From positions 7,150,001 through 7,214,000 of the forward strand of contig NC_134167.1 of assembly GCF_033958435.1 (NCBI RefSeq): a DNA stretch of 64,000 nt. Reading direction: 5' to 3'. A program made the position numbers and the translations under genes. The notes under the pieces are model-generated. The model was not told the DNA's origin. It ran no database searches and worked only from the letters and a program-made list of their open reading frames with translations. Positions 45,300 to 56,499 of the stretch are shown here, piece after piece (the first letter of the stretch is position 1; each line of letters starts with the position of its first letter). Origin of the DNA: Carettochelys insculpta (taxonomy: Eukaryota; Chordata; Testudines; Carettochelyidae).

Positions 45300-45372
45300 G
45301 GGCCAGATTCTCAGAGTGTAAATCCATTGAATGCAATGAAGCTAGCTGATTTACACCAGCTCCATGTTGCAA
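45300..45372. repeat. Small palindromic amniote repeat
   Basis: GGGCCAGATTCTCAGAGTGT and the opposing GCTGATTTACACCAGCTCC are arms of the element also seen near 30140. Confidence 0.55.
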
Positions 45373-46094
45373 CCCAGAGTGAGGTCTCAAAAAATCATGA
45401 GCCTGGCATAAAAAGTCATAATAAAAAAAAATGGTTTCTTTTTCTTTGCCTTATAATTTCTGAGCCTTTTTGGTGTCCTTATGTCAGTTTTACAAGCTTT
45501 TCTTTAAAAAAAAACAAACGCTAAGATCCTATGTAATCGGAAGAATCTGAGAACTGGGACTTGAAGAAAAATATTGAACAGCACAAAAGATACAAAAGAT
45601 GGCAATGTTGCTAGCAGAGAAGTCCTGGTCCATGTGCTGCTCTACCTCTGCCTAGCTGGCACAGACACACCAAGGAGAACCTCAAAGGGTTCCATTACTC
45701 AGCTTTGACAACATCCCCATGGGTGCTCCTCTATTTGTGCCCATATAAAAATGAATCTAACCGAAACTGATCATCTCTCTAGATTTTTTGAACCTTGCCA
45801 TGGGACTGAATAGAGAAGTCTGTTTTTGCTGGGGAATCCTATAGGATGGCTAAGAATATTCCTGTAGGGAGGACTTCTCCTCTGTTAAATTCTCTGGGTC
45901 TGATTTCCCAGCATCCTGCACCTTGCATGGCCATTTACACCAATGCACAGAACAAAAGGTGGCCAGATCCCAGTGAGACTGTTTCATACTCATTTCATAG
46001 TGGAAAGTAAATATGAGGTGGGGATGGAACACAAACAGGCCTTAAATCTTAGTGCAGACCTCTGTCTAGAAGGGTAGGAGATGAGTTTAGTCAC
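45373..46094. other. No recognisable gene
   Basis: Unassigned sequence with A-rich runs at 45423-45430 and near 45507. Confidence 0.5.
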
Positions 46095-46254
46095 CAGCTG
46101 TTGTCCCTATAATTTTTTCCAGCCATGGGCAGAATAAATTTTGTTATGTGCACCAAGACACATGCAGCCCACTGAAGGCACTCTGCTCATCAGCTGGGCA
46201 GCGCTTAACTCTTGCCTGGGTGGCCTTCCAAGTGCTCAACGTAAAGGAACAGTG
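46095..46254. mobile_element. hAT-type MITE, CAGTGTTCC family
   Basis: TAATTTTTTCCAGCCATGGG, CAGAATAAATTTTGTTATGT, CATCAGCTGGGCAGCGCTTA and GGAACAGTG at the end. GTCAC occurs at both flanks, but the 8-bp duplication is not clean. Confidence 0.75.
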
Positions 46255-46359
46255 GTCACCACCCAAGCCCATTCAATTGCTATGGCGGTGGCTAATTATG
46301 CCTGATTTATGCTCAGAAATTAACCTGGCCTCACTTTGTCACTCATATATAAGAAAGCC

Positions 46360-46725
46360 AGACCCCATGCCCTGAGATCTGTTGACCTAAGCCCAGCTGC
46401 GCTGACAGCCACAGCACAACCGGGGACAACGTGGGAGGCAAATCTGGCTCCATGCCCCCACAACGGGCATGGACAAGAGCAAAAGGGGCGGGGCTTAGAG
46501 CAGGCAGCCCTGCCCCTCCCCACTCCCTCAGAGTCACATGTGGGGTGGCGGCACAGTGTTTCAAAGAGGCCCAGAGCTCCAGCTGCTGTAGCTAGTACTT
46601 CAGCAGCTGTGGCAGCTGGAGCTCTGGCCCCTTTGACATACTGGGCCTGGGATCAACTGCCCCCTTCCCACCCTCCTCCCCAGTCAGTAGGCCTGCCTGA
46701 GCCCCAGCATAGATACATCCTGCTG
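46360..46725 (+). repeat. GC-rich unclassified repeat, copy 4
   Basis: GCAGCTGGAGCTCTGGCCCC, TGGGCCTGGGATCAACTGCC and GTAGGCCTGCCTGAGCCCC match the family. It also contains an inverted GAGCTCCAGCTGC / GCAGCTGGAGCTC pair (46573-46623). Confidence 0.55.
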
Positions 46726-47189
46726 GGCACACAAATGCTGCCTCTGATCTAGCTATGGAGACTCGAAGGTGTGGTGCTCCTCAAGCAAGGGAAGAAACCC
46801 TTCCCTTGACGTAGGTAGCATCTATCGCCTGAGGGCAGGCTGGCAGAGCCCCGGAACCAGCTATGCTGATGTACCGTAGGCTTAGCCTTACTGCTGCTGG
46901 CTTTTGTTATATGGAGACTTGCCCACCAGAAACTGGACAGAAGCCACAAAAGTCGTTCCTAGGAGCATCAGCAAGATGCTAACCACCTTGCAGCATGATC
47001 GAGCAGGGCAGCCTTCAAACCAGCTCCCGAGAGAGAGAGAAAGGGTTTTCAGCCCATTACCCTCTCTTCTTGGGGAGTCCTGAAAGGACAGCACCAGCAC
47101 GGGAGGCAGTGCGTGCAACAAAGGAGAAGAGTGATTGACGGGCAATGTAATGTCCAATGGTGGCTATTATTTGTATTAGCAAATACTGA
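46726..47189. other. No recognisable gene
   Basis: Unassigned sequence. Confidence 0.5.
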
Positions 47190-47440
47190 TGGGGAGCCCA
47201 CTGTTCAGGTGCTTCACACACAGCTAATAAGATGACAGTCCCTGTCCCAAAGGCTTACTGACACACATACATGAAATGGACTAAAGGAGAAAGAAAGAAA
47301 AGGATTAGTGTCCCCATTTTACAGAGGGAAGCTGAAGCTTAAAAAGACTAAGTGACTTGCCTAAGGTCACACAAGAACCTTGTGGCAGAGCCAGAAATTG
47401 AACCATGATCCCCTGAGACCCACTGTAGCTACAAGATCTT
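47190..47440 (-). repeat. Old MIR-like SINE remnant (antisense)
   Basis: ATGACAGTCCCTGTCCCAAA, CCCATTTTACAGAGGGAAGC, GTGACTTGCCTAAGGTCACA and GGCAGAGCCAGAAATTGAAC follow antisense MIR order. This is the clearest such copy here. Confidence 0.8.
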
Positions 47441-48349
47441 CCTAATAATGTTATGGCTGAGGCCTCGGGGACTTGGATGGTGTTTGCCTGGGGGTGCCCC
47501 TGCATTGCTTTGCCTGCCCCCCCCTACACAGCATTGGCAAGCAGCTGAAATGAGGGAACTATCATAGGCAGAGAGCATCATCTCCTGTCACTGTGCTGGT
47601 GAAGTACTGCGTTTCAGTGCCTTGTGTCCTCTGCATAAATGCAATTTCCCCAAATGTCAGAAGGAAAGCATTACAGATAACACACTGTATGTGTCTTTGA
47701 CCCAGTAAGTGCTGAAATCACAGATCTCATTATTCTGACATGATAGAATTTTTCCCACTCCCTGCTGCAACCCTGCTGCTGTTGTCTTCCAGACTGCAGA
47801 CATAATTGCCGAAGGTGCAAAGCCTCCACAGACAAATCTGTCTCGCCTACTTCCCTGAATCTAGCAAAATGCCAGCTCTATGTGTGCATAAGAAAATGCT
47901 TTTAGATCACTCTCATAAGCAAGGTATATTTCCATTGGGTGCCAGTCACAGTCAAATTTACCTTCAGGGATGTGCAAGACAGCAGAGCCAGGCAGGGAAA
48001 AGTGCTACCGTTGCAGCCAATTCCCAGAGACAATGTTTCAGAGCTGTTTTCCAGCCACTGGCCAGGCATGAGACCAGAGTATGACATAAGTGGTTAGTGA
48101 AACCCATCCTCCAGGTGTGCGTCCTGCATGTTGGTGCATTTAATCCACAAGCGGGGGCCTCCCAGTGTTACATCAACCTAAAAGGAAACCTCTCTCTCGC
48201 CATTGGGCCCTGCAATGAGCTGCTGCCTGAAGCTGCTCTTTGGAGATCCTACCTGCCTGTTCAGGAGCACTAGTCAAGGATGAACTTTAAATTGACGGGC
48301 CCTTTCATTAAATTTCAGGTGTTATCGCGGTGAGGAAGGGCAGCATCGG
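47441..48349. other. No recognisable gene
   Basis: About 0.9 kb of apparently single-copy sequence. About 47600-47800 has the texture of conserved non-coding DNA but offers no specific motif. Confidence 0.4.
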
Positions 48350-48480
48350 CACTGCCCTGAGAAGATCTGTGTTCAGTTTCCGGCTCAGCCACAGACTCGT
48401 GTGAACTTTAACAAACCCTTTCCTTTTTTTCTCTGCCTCAATTCTCCATCAGTAGAATGGGAAGAAGAGTAGACTTGCCT
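48350..48480 (+). repeat. Old MIR-like SINE remnant (sense)
   Basis: TGTGTTCAGTTTCCGGCTCA, CTGCCTCAATTCTCCATCAG and TAGAATGGGAAGAAGAG match sense MIR order. Confidence 0.55.
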
Positions 48481-48562
48481 TTCCTCCCCTTGCTGAGTTT
48501 GTCTGTTTCGGGTGTAAGCTGTTCACAGTAGGAATTAATATGATTATGATTATTGCAGTGTA

Positions 48563-48942
48563 CTACTTCCTGGTCTGGAACCCTTGGGACCTGACCAGTC
48601 CTGAACAAGGGAGTATACCGGTCCAGGAGAGGTCAGGCCTCTAGACCAGTGGGTGGGGGAGTCCCAACCTCACTGATGGGCTCCCCTCCCTGACCGCCAG
48701 GCTCTACTGCCACCAGCCCCATGCACTCCATTGACCCTGCTGTCACCAGCCCTGCAGCCTTTGTCAGTCCCACTGCCATGAGCCCCATAGGCTCCACTAA
48801 CCTGGTAGCCCTGAGGACTGCCAGCCCACCACAGCAGCTCTGCTCCTGGCCACTAGGAATCTCTGCTGCTGGAGCTCTCTGGTCCAGTGGCTCCCTGAAC
48901 TAGCGACATTGTGGTCCTGCTGGACCAGAGAGGTACAGCCTG
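48563..48942. mobile_element. Non-autonomous Tc1/mariner-like element, second copy
   Basis: CTTCCTGGTCTGGAACCCTT at the left and CTGGACCAGAGAGGTACAGC at the right are diverged forms of the termini at 8131-8458, with TA at both edges. The interior is C-rich with repeated GCCCCAT / CCACTG triplets. Confidence 0.55.
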
Positions 48943-49483
48943 TACCACTATAGCGCCAAGGAGATCCAGTTATGCCTTAAATAGCAGGACTGATTCATCA
49001 AACCCAGTACAGCCTTTTATTTTACTTTTGTGGGTTTAGCTTTTGTAGAAGAGAACGTGGTAAATTCGGAGAGTAGGATAAATAGTAGCAGCTGACAAAT
49101 GCTGAATAAACCTTAATGAATTCAGAACTTTGGAATGAGACAGGACCATTGTTATTCACCAGCAGAAACTTTTTGTCTTCCTACATTTCTCTTGCAGTTT
49201 TAATTTGATTCAGTAGTCTTCTTCCTGAGTTTTGTTGCACTGTTGGGCACTATTGAAGTGTTTTATCCCAGAGGTGGCTGCATTTCAGTAGCAGGCAAAA
49301 TGACTCCTGATTAATGTCAAATGTGTAAAACATTACATGGCCATTTGGTATGAAATATAAAATGCCTAATTTTAGAAGGTTTAAATATGCAGAAAGTTGG
49401 GAGAAAAATCATAGACATTCTAAATTCTGATGGGCAAAAAAAAAACAAAAACCATACTTCTGCAAAATTTACATCCTGCCTTA
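48943..49483. other. No recognisable gene
   Basis: Unassigned AT-rich sequence. Confidence 0.5.
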
Positions 49484-49800
49484 GTAAGGTGACCAACTGT
49501 CCCGTATTGGTGGGGCGATCCTGTATTGGGAACAGGATTCTGGGCCAGGAATGCTCATGGGCTGCTGCTGCCCAGGGGCTCCAGGCTAGCAACTCCAACA
49601 GCCACCACTTCCCTGGGCCTGCGGGGGAGGTGGGAGAGGGGGCAGGAAGCGCCCACGGCTGCTGCTTCCCCAGGGCTGATGGCAGGCAAGGAGTGCCAGC
49701 TTCTTGGGGTGTGGTGCAGCCATGAGGAGCTGCTCATCCCCCCATCTTTCTGTACCATACTTGAGACAGGGAGGTATGGGTGCCCTATTGCTTAGCCACC
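49484..49800. mobile_element. Possible MITE with GGTGACCAACTGTCCCGTAT-type end
   Basis: AAGGTGACCAACTGTCCCGT then GGGCGATCCTGTATTGGG resembles the end of turtle elements that start GGTGACCAGATGTCCC. The interior is GC-rich. The right end near TATGGGTGCCCTATTGC is poorly preserved. Confidence 0.35.
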
Positions 49801-50554
49801 ATCTCTGGTTATTTTCATAACAGAACAACAGCAAGGGAGCCATTTCTACAGTGGAACTCCAACACGCAGTCTTACTAGTTGACCATCTGGAGAACGTGGA
49901 CGGCTGAGGTCTATTTTTGGTATGAAAGAGTACAGACCTCTGTGTAATTTACCTGTACGCAAGATGGCAGATTCCAATGTCATAAAGACGTTGGAAAGAA
50001 ATCAAGTAGAGGCCTGTGATTACCTAGTCACTTATCTGGTGTAGCTCTGTAAAATTCATCAAAGTACCATGAACACCACAGGCATCCTTTCAGCTTTCTC
50101 TTATCCCCCTGAGGTGGAGTTTGCAGACGAGGAAGGTGAAAGAGCTTTGCTGGTATTAATGAATAATAAGCTGGCCCTCAACAACTTGGGGAAAATAAAT
50201 GATGAAATCTGTTGCTGTACTTGGAAATTCCAAGGAATATTTACTGCATAACTAAAGAAAACTCAGAGAAGTGGAAAGCATCTAAAGCAGCTTTAGTACA
50301 GCTGAGTGATGTGCCAATTTCATTGTAATATCCACATTACCAGTGTGTTCTTCTTAGGCACTTTAGACCTTCATGGTCCAATAGGTTGGCCACTCACCAT
50401 ATGTGGCGAATGGGACACCACAATGTGGTAAATGAGACAGCAGTGCCCTCTATCTGCTCTGCCCGCTCCCTGCACGCACCCCACCACTTGGTGGGACAAG
50501 CGTGTGGTGGCAGCAGCTCTTGCAGCCTGGAACTGCCCAGCTCCTGCAGTCCAG
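49801..50554. other. No recognisable gene
   Basis: Unassigned sequence. GC content rises towards the element at 50555. Confidence 0.5.
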
Positions 50555-51264
50555 GGCTACGTCTACACGTGCACCCAACTTCGAAATAGTTTATTTCGAT
50601 GTTGCGACATCGAAATAGGCTATTTCGATGAATAACGTCTACACGTCCTCCAGGGCTGGCAACGTCGATGTTCAACTTCGACGTTGCTCAGCCCAACATC
50701 GAAATAGGCACAGCGAGGGAACGTCTACACGCCAAAGTAGCACACATCGAAATAAGGGAGCCAGGCACAGCTGCAGACAGGGTCACAGGGCGGACTCAAC
50801 AGCAAGTCGCTCCCTTAAAGGGCCCCTCCCAGACACACTTTCATTAAACAGTGCAAGATACACAGAGCCAACAACTAGTTGCAGACCCTGTATATGCAGC
50901 ACGGACCCCCAGCTGCAGCAGCAGCAGCCAGAAGCCCTGGGCTAAGGGCTGCTGCCCACGGTGACCACAGAGCCCCGCAAGGGCTGGAGAGAGAGTATCT
51001 CTCAACCCCCCAGCTGATGGCCGCCATGGAGGACCCCGCTATTTCGATGTTGCGGGACGCGGATCGTCTACACGTCCCTACTTCGATGTTGAACGTCGAA
51101 GTAGGGCGCTATTCCCATCCCCTCATGGGGTTAGCGACTTCGACGTCTCGCCGCCTAACGTCGATTTCAACTTCGAAATAGCGCCCAACACGTGTAGACG
51201 TGACGGGCGCTATTTCGAAGTTACTGCCGCTACTTCGAAGTAGCGTGCACGTGTAGACGCAGCT
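50555..51264. mobile_element. 710-bp modular TTCGAA/GTCTACAC element
   Basis: The left end GGCTACGTCTACACGTGCAC and the right end GTGCACGTGTAGACGCAGCT are inverted repeats, and CAG flanks both sides (50552-50554, 51265-51267). Inside, CGTCTACACG-type motifs recur near 50637, 50721 and 51066 and inverted near 51195, and the sequence is full of TTTCGAT / ATCGAAATAG and TTCGAAGTAG palindromes. The middle (50780-51040) is less palindromic and may be captured sequence. Frames across it have no recognisable product. I associate this family with softshell turtles, from memory. Confidence 0.8.
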
Positions 51265-51499
51265 CAGGGGTCCTAGCTTCAGCGGCAGTTCCAATAGTAG
51301 TGACTCCGGTGAGTGGCCAGCATATTTGGTTAGTGCGGGAGGAGGTTGGAGGGCAGGGGGTGCCTGGCTGTGCCGGAGGGAAGGCATTTATTTAAGGCAA
51401 GGGTGGGGGACTGTGACAAATATGCAAGGACAACAACCATAAGTGTGGTGATCCTTGAACTGGTATTGGCCACTGCTTTATATAGCCCACCATGGGTTC

Positions 51500-51980
51500 C
51501 TAAGAGCCGCACTGTATTGTTTATTAGTTGTACTACAGTAGTTCTTAGGACTCCTGGTCATGGACCAGAACAACATCGTACTAGGTGCTGCACAAGCACA
51601 GGCAAAAAGAGAGTCCTTACCCAAAGAGCCTGTAATCAAAGTAATCTTTAGGGCAGGTGTGTCCAACCCGTGGCCCGCGGGCCGCATGTGGCCCTGGACA
51701 GCTAGTAATGCGGCCCCACAAGATCGTAAACTTTTAACATTATTATGTGATTTATCTATATTATATATTTTATATGCGGCCCAAGGCAATTCCTCTTCAC
51801 TCAATGCGGCCCAGGCAAGCCGAAAGGTTGGACACCCATGCTTTAGGGTATTTATTCTCGCCACAGCCCTGTGTGACAGGGTAGTGCTGGCATCCATATT
51901 ATATAGCCAGGACAAAGAGCAGCTACATGACCTGGCCAGAGTCACACGGGGAGTCTGTGGCAGAGCAGAACGTGAGCCCA
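51500..51980 (+). repeat. Old MIR/L3-like remnant, split by a hAT element
   Basis: GACTCCTGGTCATGGACCAG, TAGGTGCTGCACAAGCACAG and GAGAGTCCTTACCCAAAGAG before the insertion, and GACCTGGCCAGAGTCACACG after it, are common amniote repeat phrases. The hAT element at 51654-51840 lies within. Confidence 0.5.
51654..51840. mobile_element. 187-bp hAT-type MITE with perfect 8-bp duplication
   Basis: Starts CAGGTGTGTCCAACCCGTGG and ends AAAGGTTGGACACCCATG, inverted termini of the hAT/Charlie-like CAGGGGTGTCCAACC type. CTTTAGGG flanks it exactly at 51646-51653 and 51841-51848. The interior keeps GGCCCGCGGGCCGCATG and several GCGGCCC blocks. The intact duplication suggests a fairly young insertion. Confidence 0.93.
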
Positions 51981-51991
51981 GAGCTCCTAGC

Positions 51992-52196
51992 CAATGTTCC
52001 CAGGCTGTGCACTTGGGTGGCCACTCAGGAGAGATTTAAATGCCCCCCAGCTGATTTGCAGAGTGCCCACAGCCAGGTTGGTTGTTTCTATTGGTGGTGG
52101 TGCACAGCCACACATGCATCAGTGGACATAAAAATTATTCTGCAGATGGATGGAAGAAAATCTTCGTGTAGATGGAAAAGATTAGAGGGAACATTG
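51992..52196. mobile_element. hAT-type MITE, CAGTGTTCC family (reverse orientation)
   Basis: Runs from CAATGTTCCCAGGCTGTGCA to ATTAGAGGGAACATTG, with CATAAAAATTATTCTGCAGA inside. Flanks match at only 5 of 8. Confidence 0.75.
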
Positions 52197-52299
52197 CTTC
52201 TCACCCCTAAAGTGGGGCCCCCACCCGTGGACAATCCTTCCTGTCTAAGCCAAAGCCCCTAATGTAGGCTGCTCACCTATCAGAACAGGGGGGTTTATG

Positions 52300-52560
52300 G
52301 ATTATTTATTTGTATTACAGTAGCGTGTATGGGCTTCAGCCATGATCAGGGCTACATTGTCCTAAGGCCTGTACAAACACAAGACAATCCCTTAGATTTA
52401 CAGGCTAAATGGACAAATAGAATATTTATTGTCCCCATTTCACAGAAAGGGAACTGAGACACACAGAGATGAAGATACTTATCCAGAGTCAAACAGGAAG
52501 TCTTAGGAAGACAAATTTGGACTGCCAGGGTCCCAATGCAGAGCCTTTACTGCAAAACCA
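52300..52560 (-). repeat. Old MIR/L3-like remnant
   Basis: TATTTGTATTACAGTAGCGT, GGCCTGTACAAACACAAGAC, CCCATTTCACAGAAAGGGAA and CTTATCCAGAGTCAAACAGG occur in order. Confidence 0.55.
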
Positions 52561-52740
52561 TCCTTCCTGTCTAATGATCTTTCTTCATTGTTATTTTCAT
52601 CTTTACATTTGTGTGTATATTACTTTAATTGCATTATTTTCATTAATGAATGTCTGCTATCAACTTTACGAGTCCTCTTTATTAGCAATAGTTCCAAATG
52701 CTTTTAATTGTTGCATCATTAGTTCAGCCACGCAGTAACG
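52561..52740. other. Candidate conserved non-coding block
   Basis: AT-rich, non-repetitive, with TTTAATTGCATTATTTTCATTAATG-type homeodomain cores (52625-52650) and TTTTAATTGTTGCATCATTAG (52701-52722). Confidence 0.25.
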
Positions 52741-53114
52741 CAGCAAGGTAGTGGAGCACTAAATGAGGGGTGGGGGGAACAATGGTAAATTGTTTGGCTG
52801 ACAAAGAGCTGAAGGGAAAGAAAAGCATGTGGAGATCTCAAACTGTAAAAGGCAGGCTGCTCCAGGGCAAAAATGCCATTAAGAGGTTCTGCCAGGTGTA
52901 AAATCCCAGTTGAGCCAAACTCTCATATTCTTACACGTTAGGGAATGCTGAGGCAGTGGCATCGTGAACAGAACTCAGTGAATGGCTGAAAAAAACTCAG
53001 GATGAATGTGATCTTGATTTCTGAATCACTTTGCAAATGCTTGTAAGGGGAAAAAAAGGATGTGGATGTATTTGCATGGAAAAGAAGGATTTTCTTGAAC
53101 AAGTATTGTGTGAC
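52741..53114. other. No recognisable gene
   Basis: Unassigned sequence. Confidence 0.5.
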
Positions 53115-53545
53115 TACGCCTGCTGATGGGGGGAAGAAGGGGCCAACTGCCCTGGGACCTGGAAATTCAGAAGGTCCATGGGCTCCCAGAAGTGTTCCCT
53201 GAAAACTGAGTGCTTGGGCAGCCACACAGGAGAGATTCAGATGTCGCCCAGCTGATGAGGAAAGTGCCCACAGCACGTGTCTATTGGTGGTGCACATCTG
53301 CACATGCCTTGGTGCACATAACAAAGTTTATTCTGCAGGTGGGTGGGAAAAAATGGGGGAAATACTGGTTTCCAACACTGCTGCTAGTGCAGCAATGTCA
53401 GCGGCTGGAGCTTGGGCAGCTGTGAGGGCTGGGTGCTGGATGTGGTGCACTCCAGGAAGCACTGAGGGCTGCCTGCTCAGCCCTGACCCTACCATCTGAG
53501 GCTCTGCCCCTTCTGCAAGTGTGGCGCTCTTCCCCCCCACCCCAC
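53115..53545 (-). repeat. GC-rich unclassified repeat, copy 5, split by a MITE
   Basis: GGGGCCAACTGCCCTGGGAC and AAATTCAGAAGGTCC before 53190, and CTGCTGCTAGTGCAGCAATG onward after 53367, are the family in reverse orientation. The MITE at 53190-53367 interrupts it. Confidence 0.5.
53190..53367. mobile_element. hAT-type MITE, CAGTGTTCC family (reverse orientation)
   Basis: AAGTGTTCCCTGAAAACTGA, GGGCAGCCACACAGGAGAGA, GTGGTGCACATCTGCACATG and AAGTTTATTCTGCAGGTGGG, ending GGGGGAAATACTG. Confidence 0.8.
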
Positions 53546-54764
53546 CATGCCCAGCATCCCAGCAATTCTGTTGGCCGCTATGTGTGTGACTGGCCATAGC
53601 CAAGCACGAACAAGGTTATTGGCATGCAATTCTGAGTATTCACTATTCAAACAGAAAATGCTCTCCCCAGGCAGAACTCGTCAAAACAAGGTCCATGAGC
53701 CCATAGGGTTTGAGTGGTACTTACAAGTGGGTTAATTTTGCCCCCACTATTAAATACATTTCAGCCATCCAATCAGAAAGAGACAAAACATCATATAGAT
53801 ATGGTGACCAGTCACTCATCTCAAATAGTGGACAGATAAATATACGGTTGAATCAATGTTCATGAATGTGGATAGGCTTAAAAACAAGTTTGAGCAAAGT
53901 AGCCAATTACCATAACCCTATAAATCCATAAAAATCAAAAGCAGTTCACTGATAATTCAAGAACAGTAAAAAATGAGCTAAATTAATCACATAAATGGTT
54001 CATGATGAAGTGTTTGGCCAGCTCTAGTCACAAGGGAGTGCTGTGCTCAACAAATGTTAATTTGGGTTTAATATATCGCGCCCGTCATCCACAAAGACCC
54101 CAAAGTGCTTAGCAAAGTGCTTGGACATATATTAGTTTAGTGATTAGTTTTAGTGCCCAAATCACTTTGGTAACTTTGAAATTTCAGCCTGAACTGCTGC
54201 TTGGAGGCCTAGATCTTACATGCAGGAGTTTGAAAATAAAATATGATTTTACTGGATTAACATTTAAATTTAATTAAAACTATATACAGTGATATACGGG
54301 CAAGTTAAAAGAGCACCCAGGAGCCCGATGCAATAGAAAAAGTGTATGACTGCAGCTGGTATTGGCATTCAGGACAGCAGCTAAATAACACACTGCAGCA
54401 CAGCAATGCCTCACAGGAAGTTGAGGGCAGGAAACGATGGAAGGTGCCGACAGGGAAAGGATGGTCCAGGTGCTAGGACACTAAGGTTTAAATCCTTGCT
54501 CTGGCACAGACTGCCTCTGGAGTTCTGCTGATAGGGGTGTGTGAGGGCAAAGGGGGAAAGCTCCCACTCACTACCCTGGGCCCTTTAACTCGCAGTCAGA
54601 GGCCCAGGCAGCAAATTCCAGCTGTCACTGAAAGGCTGCTGGGAAAGAGGCTAGCCTCAGCTCAGCCCCATCTGCCTGAAGCCCTGCCTCATCGCCCTGA
54701 GTCCCCACCCCTTCCAAAAGCACTGAGCAGGGCACCCCCAGCCTGGCCCAGGAGCCAGGCATGC
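53546..54764. other. No recognisable gene
   Basis: Mostly unassigned. About 53795-54026 begins GGTGACCAGTCACTCATCTC and ends TTTGGCCAGCTCTAG and may be an old AT-rich element. Confidence 0.4.
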
Positions 54765-54905
54765 CTGTGCCTGTGTGACCTTGGACAAGTCACTTCATCT
54801 CTCTGTGCCTCGGCTCCCATCTGTGAAATGGAGGTGATAGCATTTCCCTGCTTCTTGTGGGGTGCTGTGAGGCACGATAATGAAGGTTGTCATCAGGACT
54901 GATAC
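54765..54905 (+). repeat. MIR-like SINE remnant (sense)
   Basis: TGTGTGACCTTGGACAAGTC, ACTTCATCTCTCTGTGCCTC and CCATCTGTGAAATGGAGGTG are the conserved MIR core phrases in sense order. The 3' part TTGTGGGGTGCTGTGAGG follows. Confidence 0.85.
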
Positions 54906-56499
54906 TATTAATTGACAGTGCAGGGAGGTGGGATTTTTGCCTAGCCAGGACATATGATCTAAACCTCCACCCTTGCAAAAGGTAATAGCCACAAGTTGTC
55001 AGCACTGCAGCTTTATGGGTCCTCTGAAAGTCATCACCTGCAGCCACGCCACCTAATTCCCATCTTTTTTGACTCTGATGTGTTTTCTGATCCTGCTGCT
55101 GTGCTGCCTCAGCCAGGTCATTGCACCACTCAGACCCCTTCACAGGTGACTCTATCACAGGAATAGAAAAGGTGACATTTTCCATTATTGTGCTGGGTGA
55201 CAGTACAAATATTACCCTCTTGCTAACCACACGCTTGGGGTAATCACACCCCTGACTTCTGACTTCTCCTCTAATAGATGCTGCAGCGAAAGTGAAAGAA
55301 GGATTTTTGTCTTGCTGACACATCTCATTTCATCTGGTATTGGGCACAGGAAAGTATTTCCTATATTTTATTTCTGCATCCTGCTAAGATACAATGGCCA
55401 TTGTTAGCCTGACCAAAATATATAGTGTGCATCTTCCTACAAAACCCAGCCATAGTTTGCACAAGGGCCTGAATACCAAAGACACTTCCCAGAAGGAATT
55501 TCTCTGAGTCTGGCCAGGAGGTGTCAGCAGTCTGGGCTCTGTCCAAACAGTTGTTATTAAAACCTTGTTCAAACACAGTTGTGTTTGCAGAATTCTCTTG
55601 CATGGGTGGGGGCGGAACCTGGGAGGAGAAGTGGGTAGCAGGATGTACGAAAGGAGAGTGGAAGCCAGAGGTTTTGTTATGTTTAAAGCTCTCTTTACCC
55701 AAGGAATAATAAAAAGCCATGGCACCCATTCTCCTCTGAAAGCCTGCACTGGGTCTGCAAGCCAAACGAAAGGGGTTAGAAATTTTGGAAGCCATTTTGC
55801 TGTTTGTTCCTCAACTCAAAGTCTGGGAGCCAACAGCTGAGGAGAACTAGAACGTGAGCACAGATCCTGCACCTCCAAACATCTGTCAGTCTAAAGAGGC
55901 TGAAATCCAAACTCCAATCCCACGCACCCAGCACCTGCCAAATTAAGGAGTTCAGAACCCAGATCACAAAGCCTCCCTCTCTGGGCCTGACCTAAGCATC
56001 CCTCTGTCTCTCAACACAGGCCTGGCTGATGTTGGGCTGATGCAGTTAGAGTGCCACTTACAGCAGCACCACTCTGCCAGGAAAGAATATTCTACTCAGC
56101 CAGAGTTGCAGGGAGAGCAGAACACCATAGGCTGCGCAAGAGCCATAAATTGTTTCCCAGAGAGCGAAACTCTGCCGTCAATGGAAAGGAATGCTCAGAA
56201 GTGAAATGGGTTTTGAGACATTAAGGTATTGCTCAGAGCAAAGCGAGTCCCCTGTGGTAGCAGATCACCACCCATTCACCTGGAGAAATCAGAAACAGGA
56301 AATGAACACAGGCAGGAAAATCACCAGGTGGTGTTTTGCTGCGCCATCTATGCCCCACAGAGCCAGCTGCTTACAGACAGCTCTAAACCTGAATACTGAA
56401 ATATCAGCTGTGTTCTCCACACCTCTCTTAGCTGCAGCGAGCCTGGACACTATCTTTTTAGGGTTCTTCTTCAGCCGCCATGTATCGCCATAGTGTCTA
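54906..56499. other. No recognisable gene
   Basis: About 1.6 kb of apparently single-copy sequence. Minus-strand frames of 177 codons (54790-55323, running into the MIR) and 144 codons (55361-55795) have no recognisable domain and I do not call them. Confidence 0.45.

Noticed and set aside
50555..51264. CpG-rich palindromic block considered as a CpG-island promoter
   Set aside because: The CpGs come from repeated TTCGAA, ATCGAA and ACGTCTACACG motifs of a transposable element with inverted ends and flanking CAG.
51560..52039. 159-codon plus-strand frame and 155-codon minus-strand frame
   Set aside because: Both run through the hAT element with its exact duplications and through flanking old repeat, so they cannot be ancestral genes.
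54790..55323. 177-codon minus-strand frame
   Set aside because: Its 3' third lies over a MIR-like SINE, composition is unremarkable, and I recognise no domain. Translated searches or RNA-seq could overturn this.
55361..55795. 144-codon minus-strand frame
   Set aside because: No recognisable domain; alternative frames are also open.
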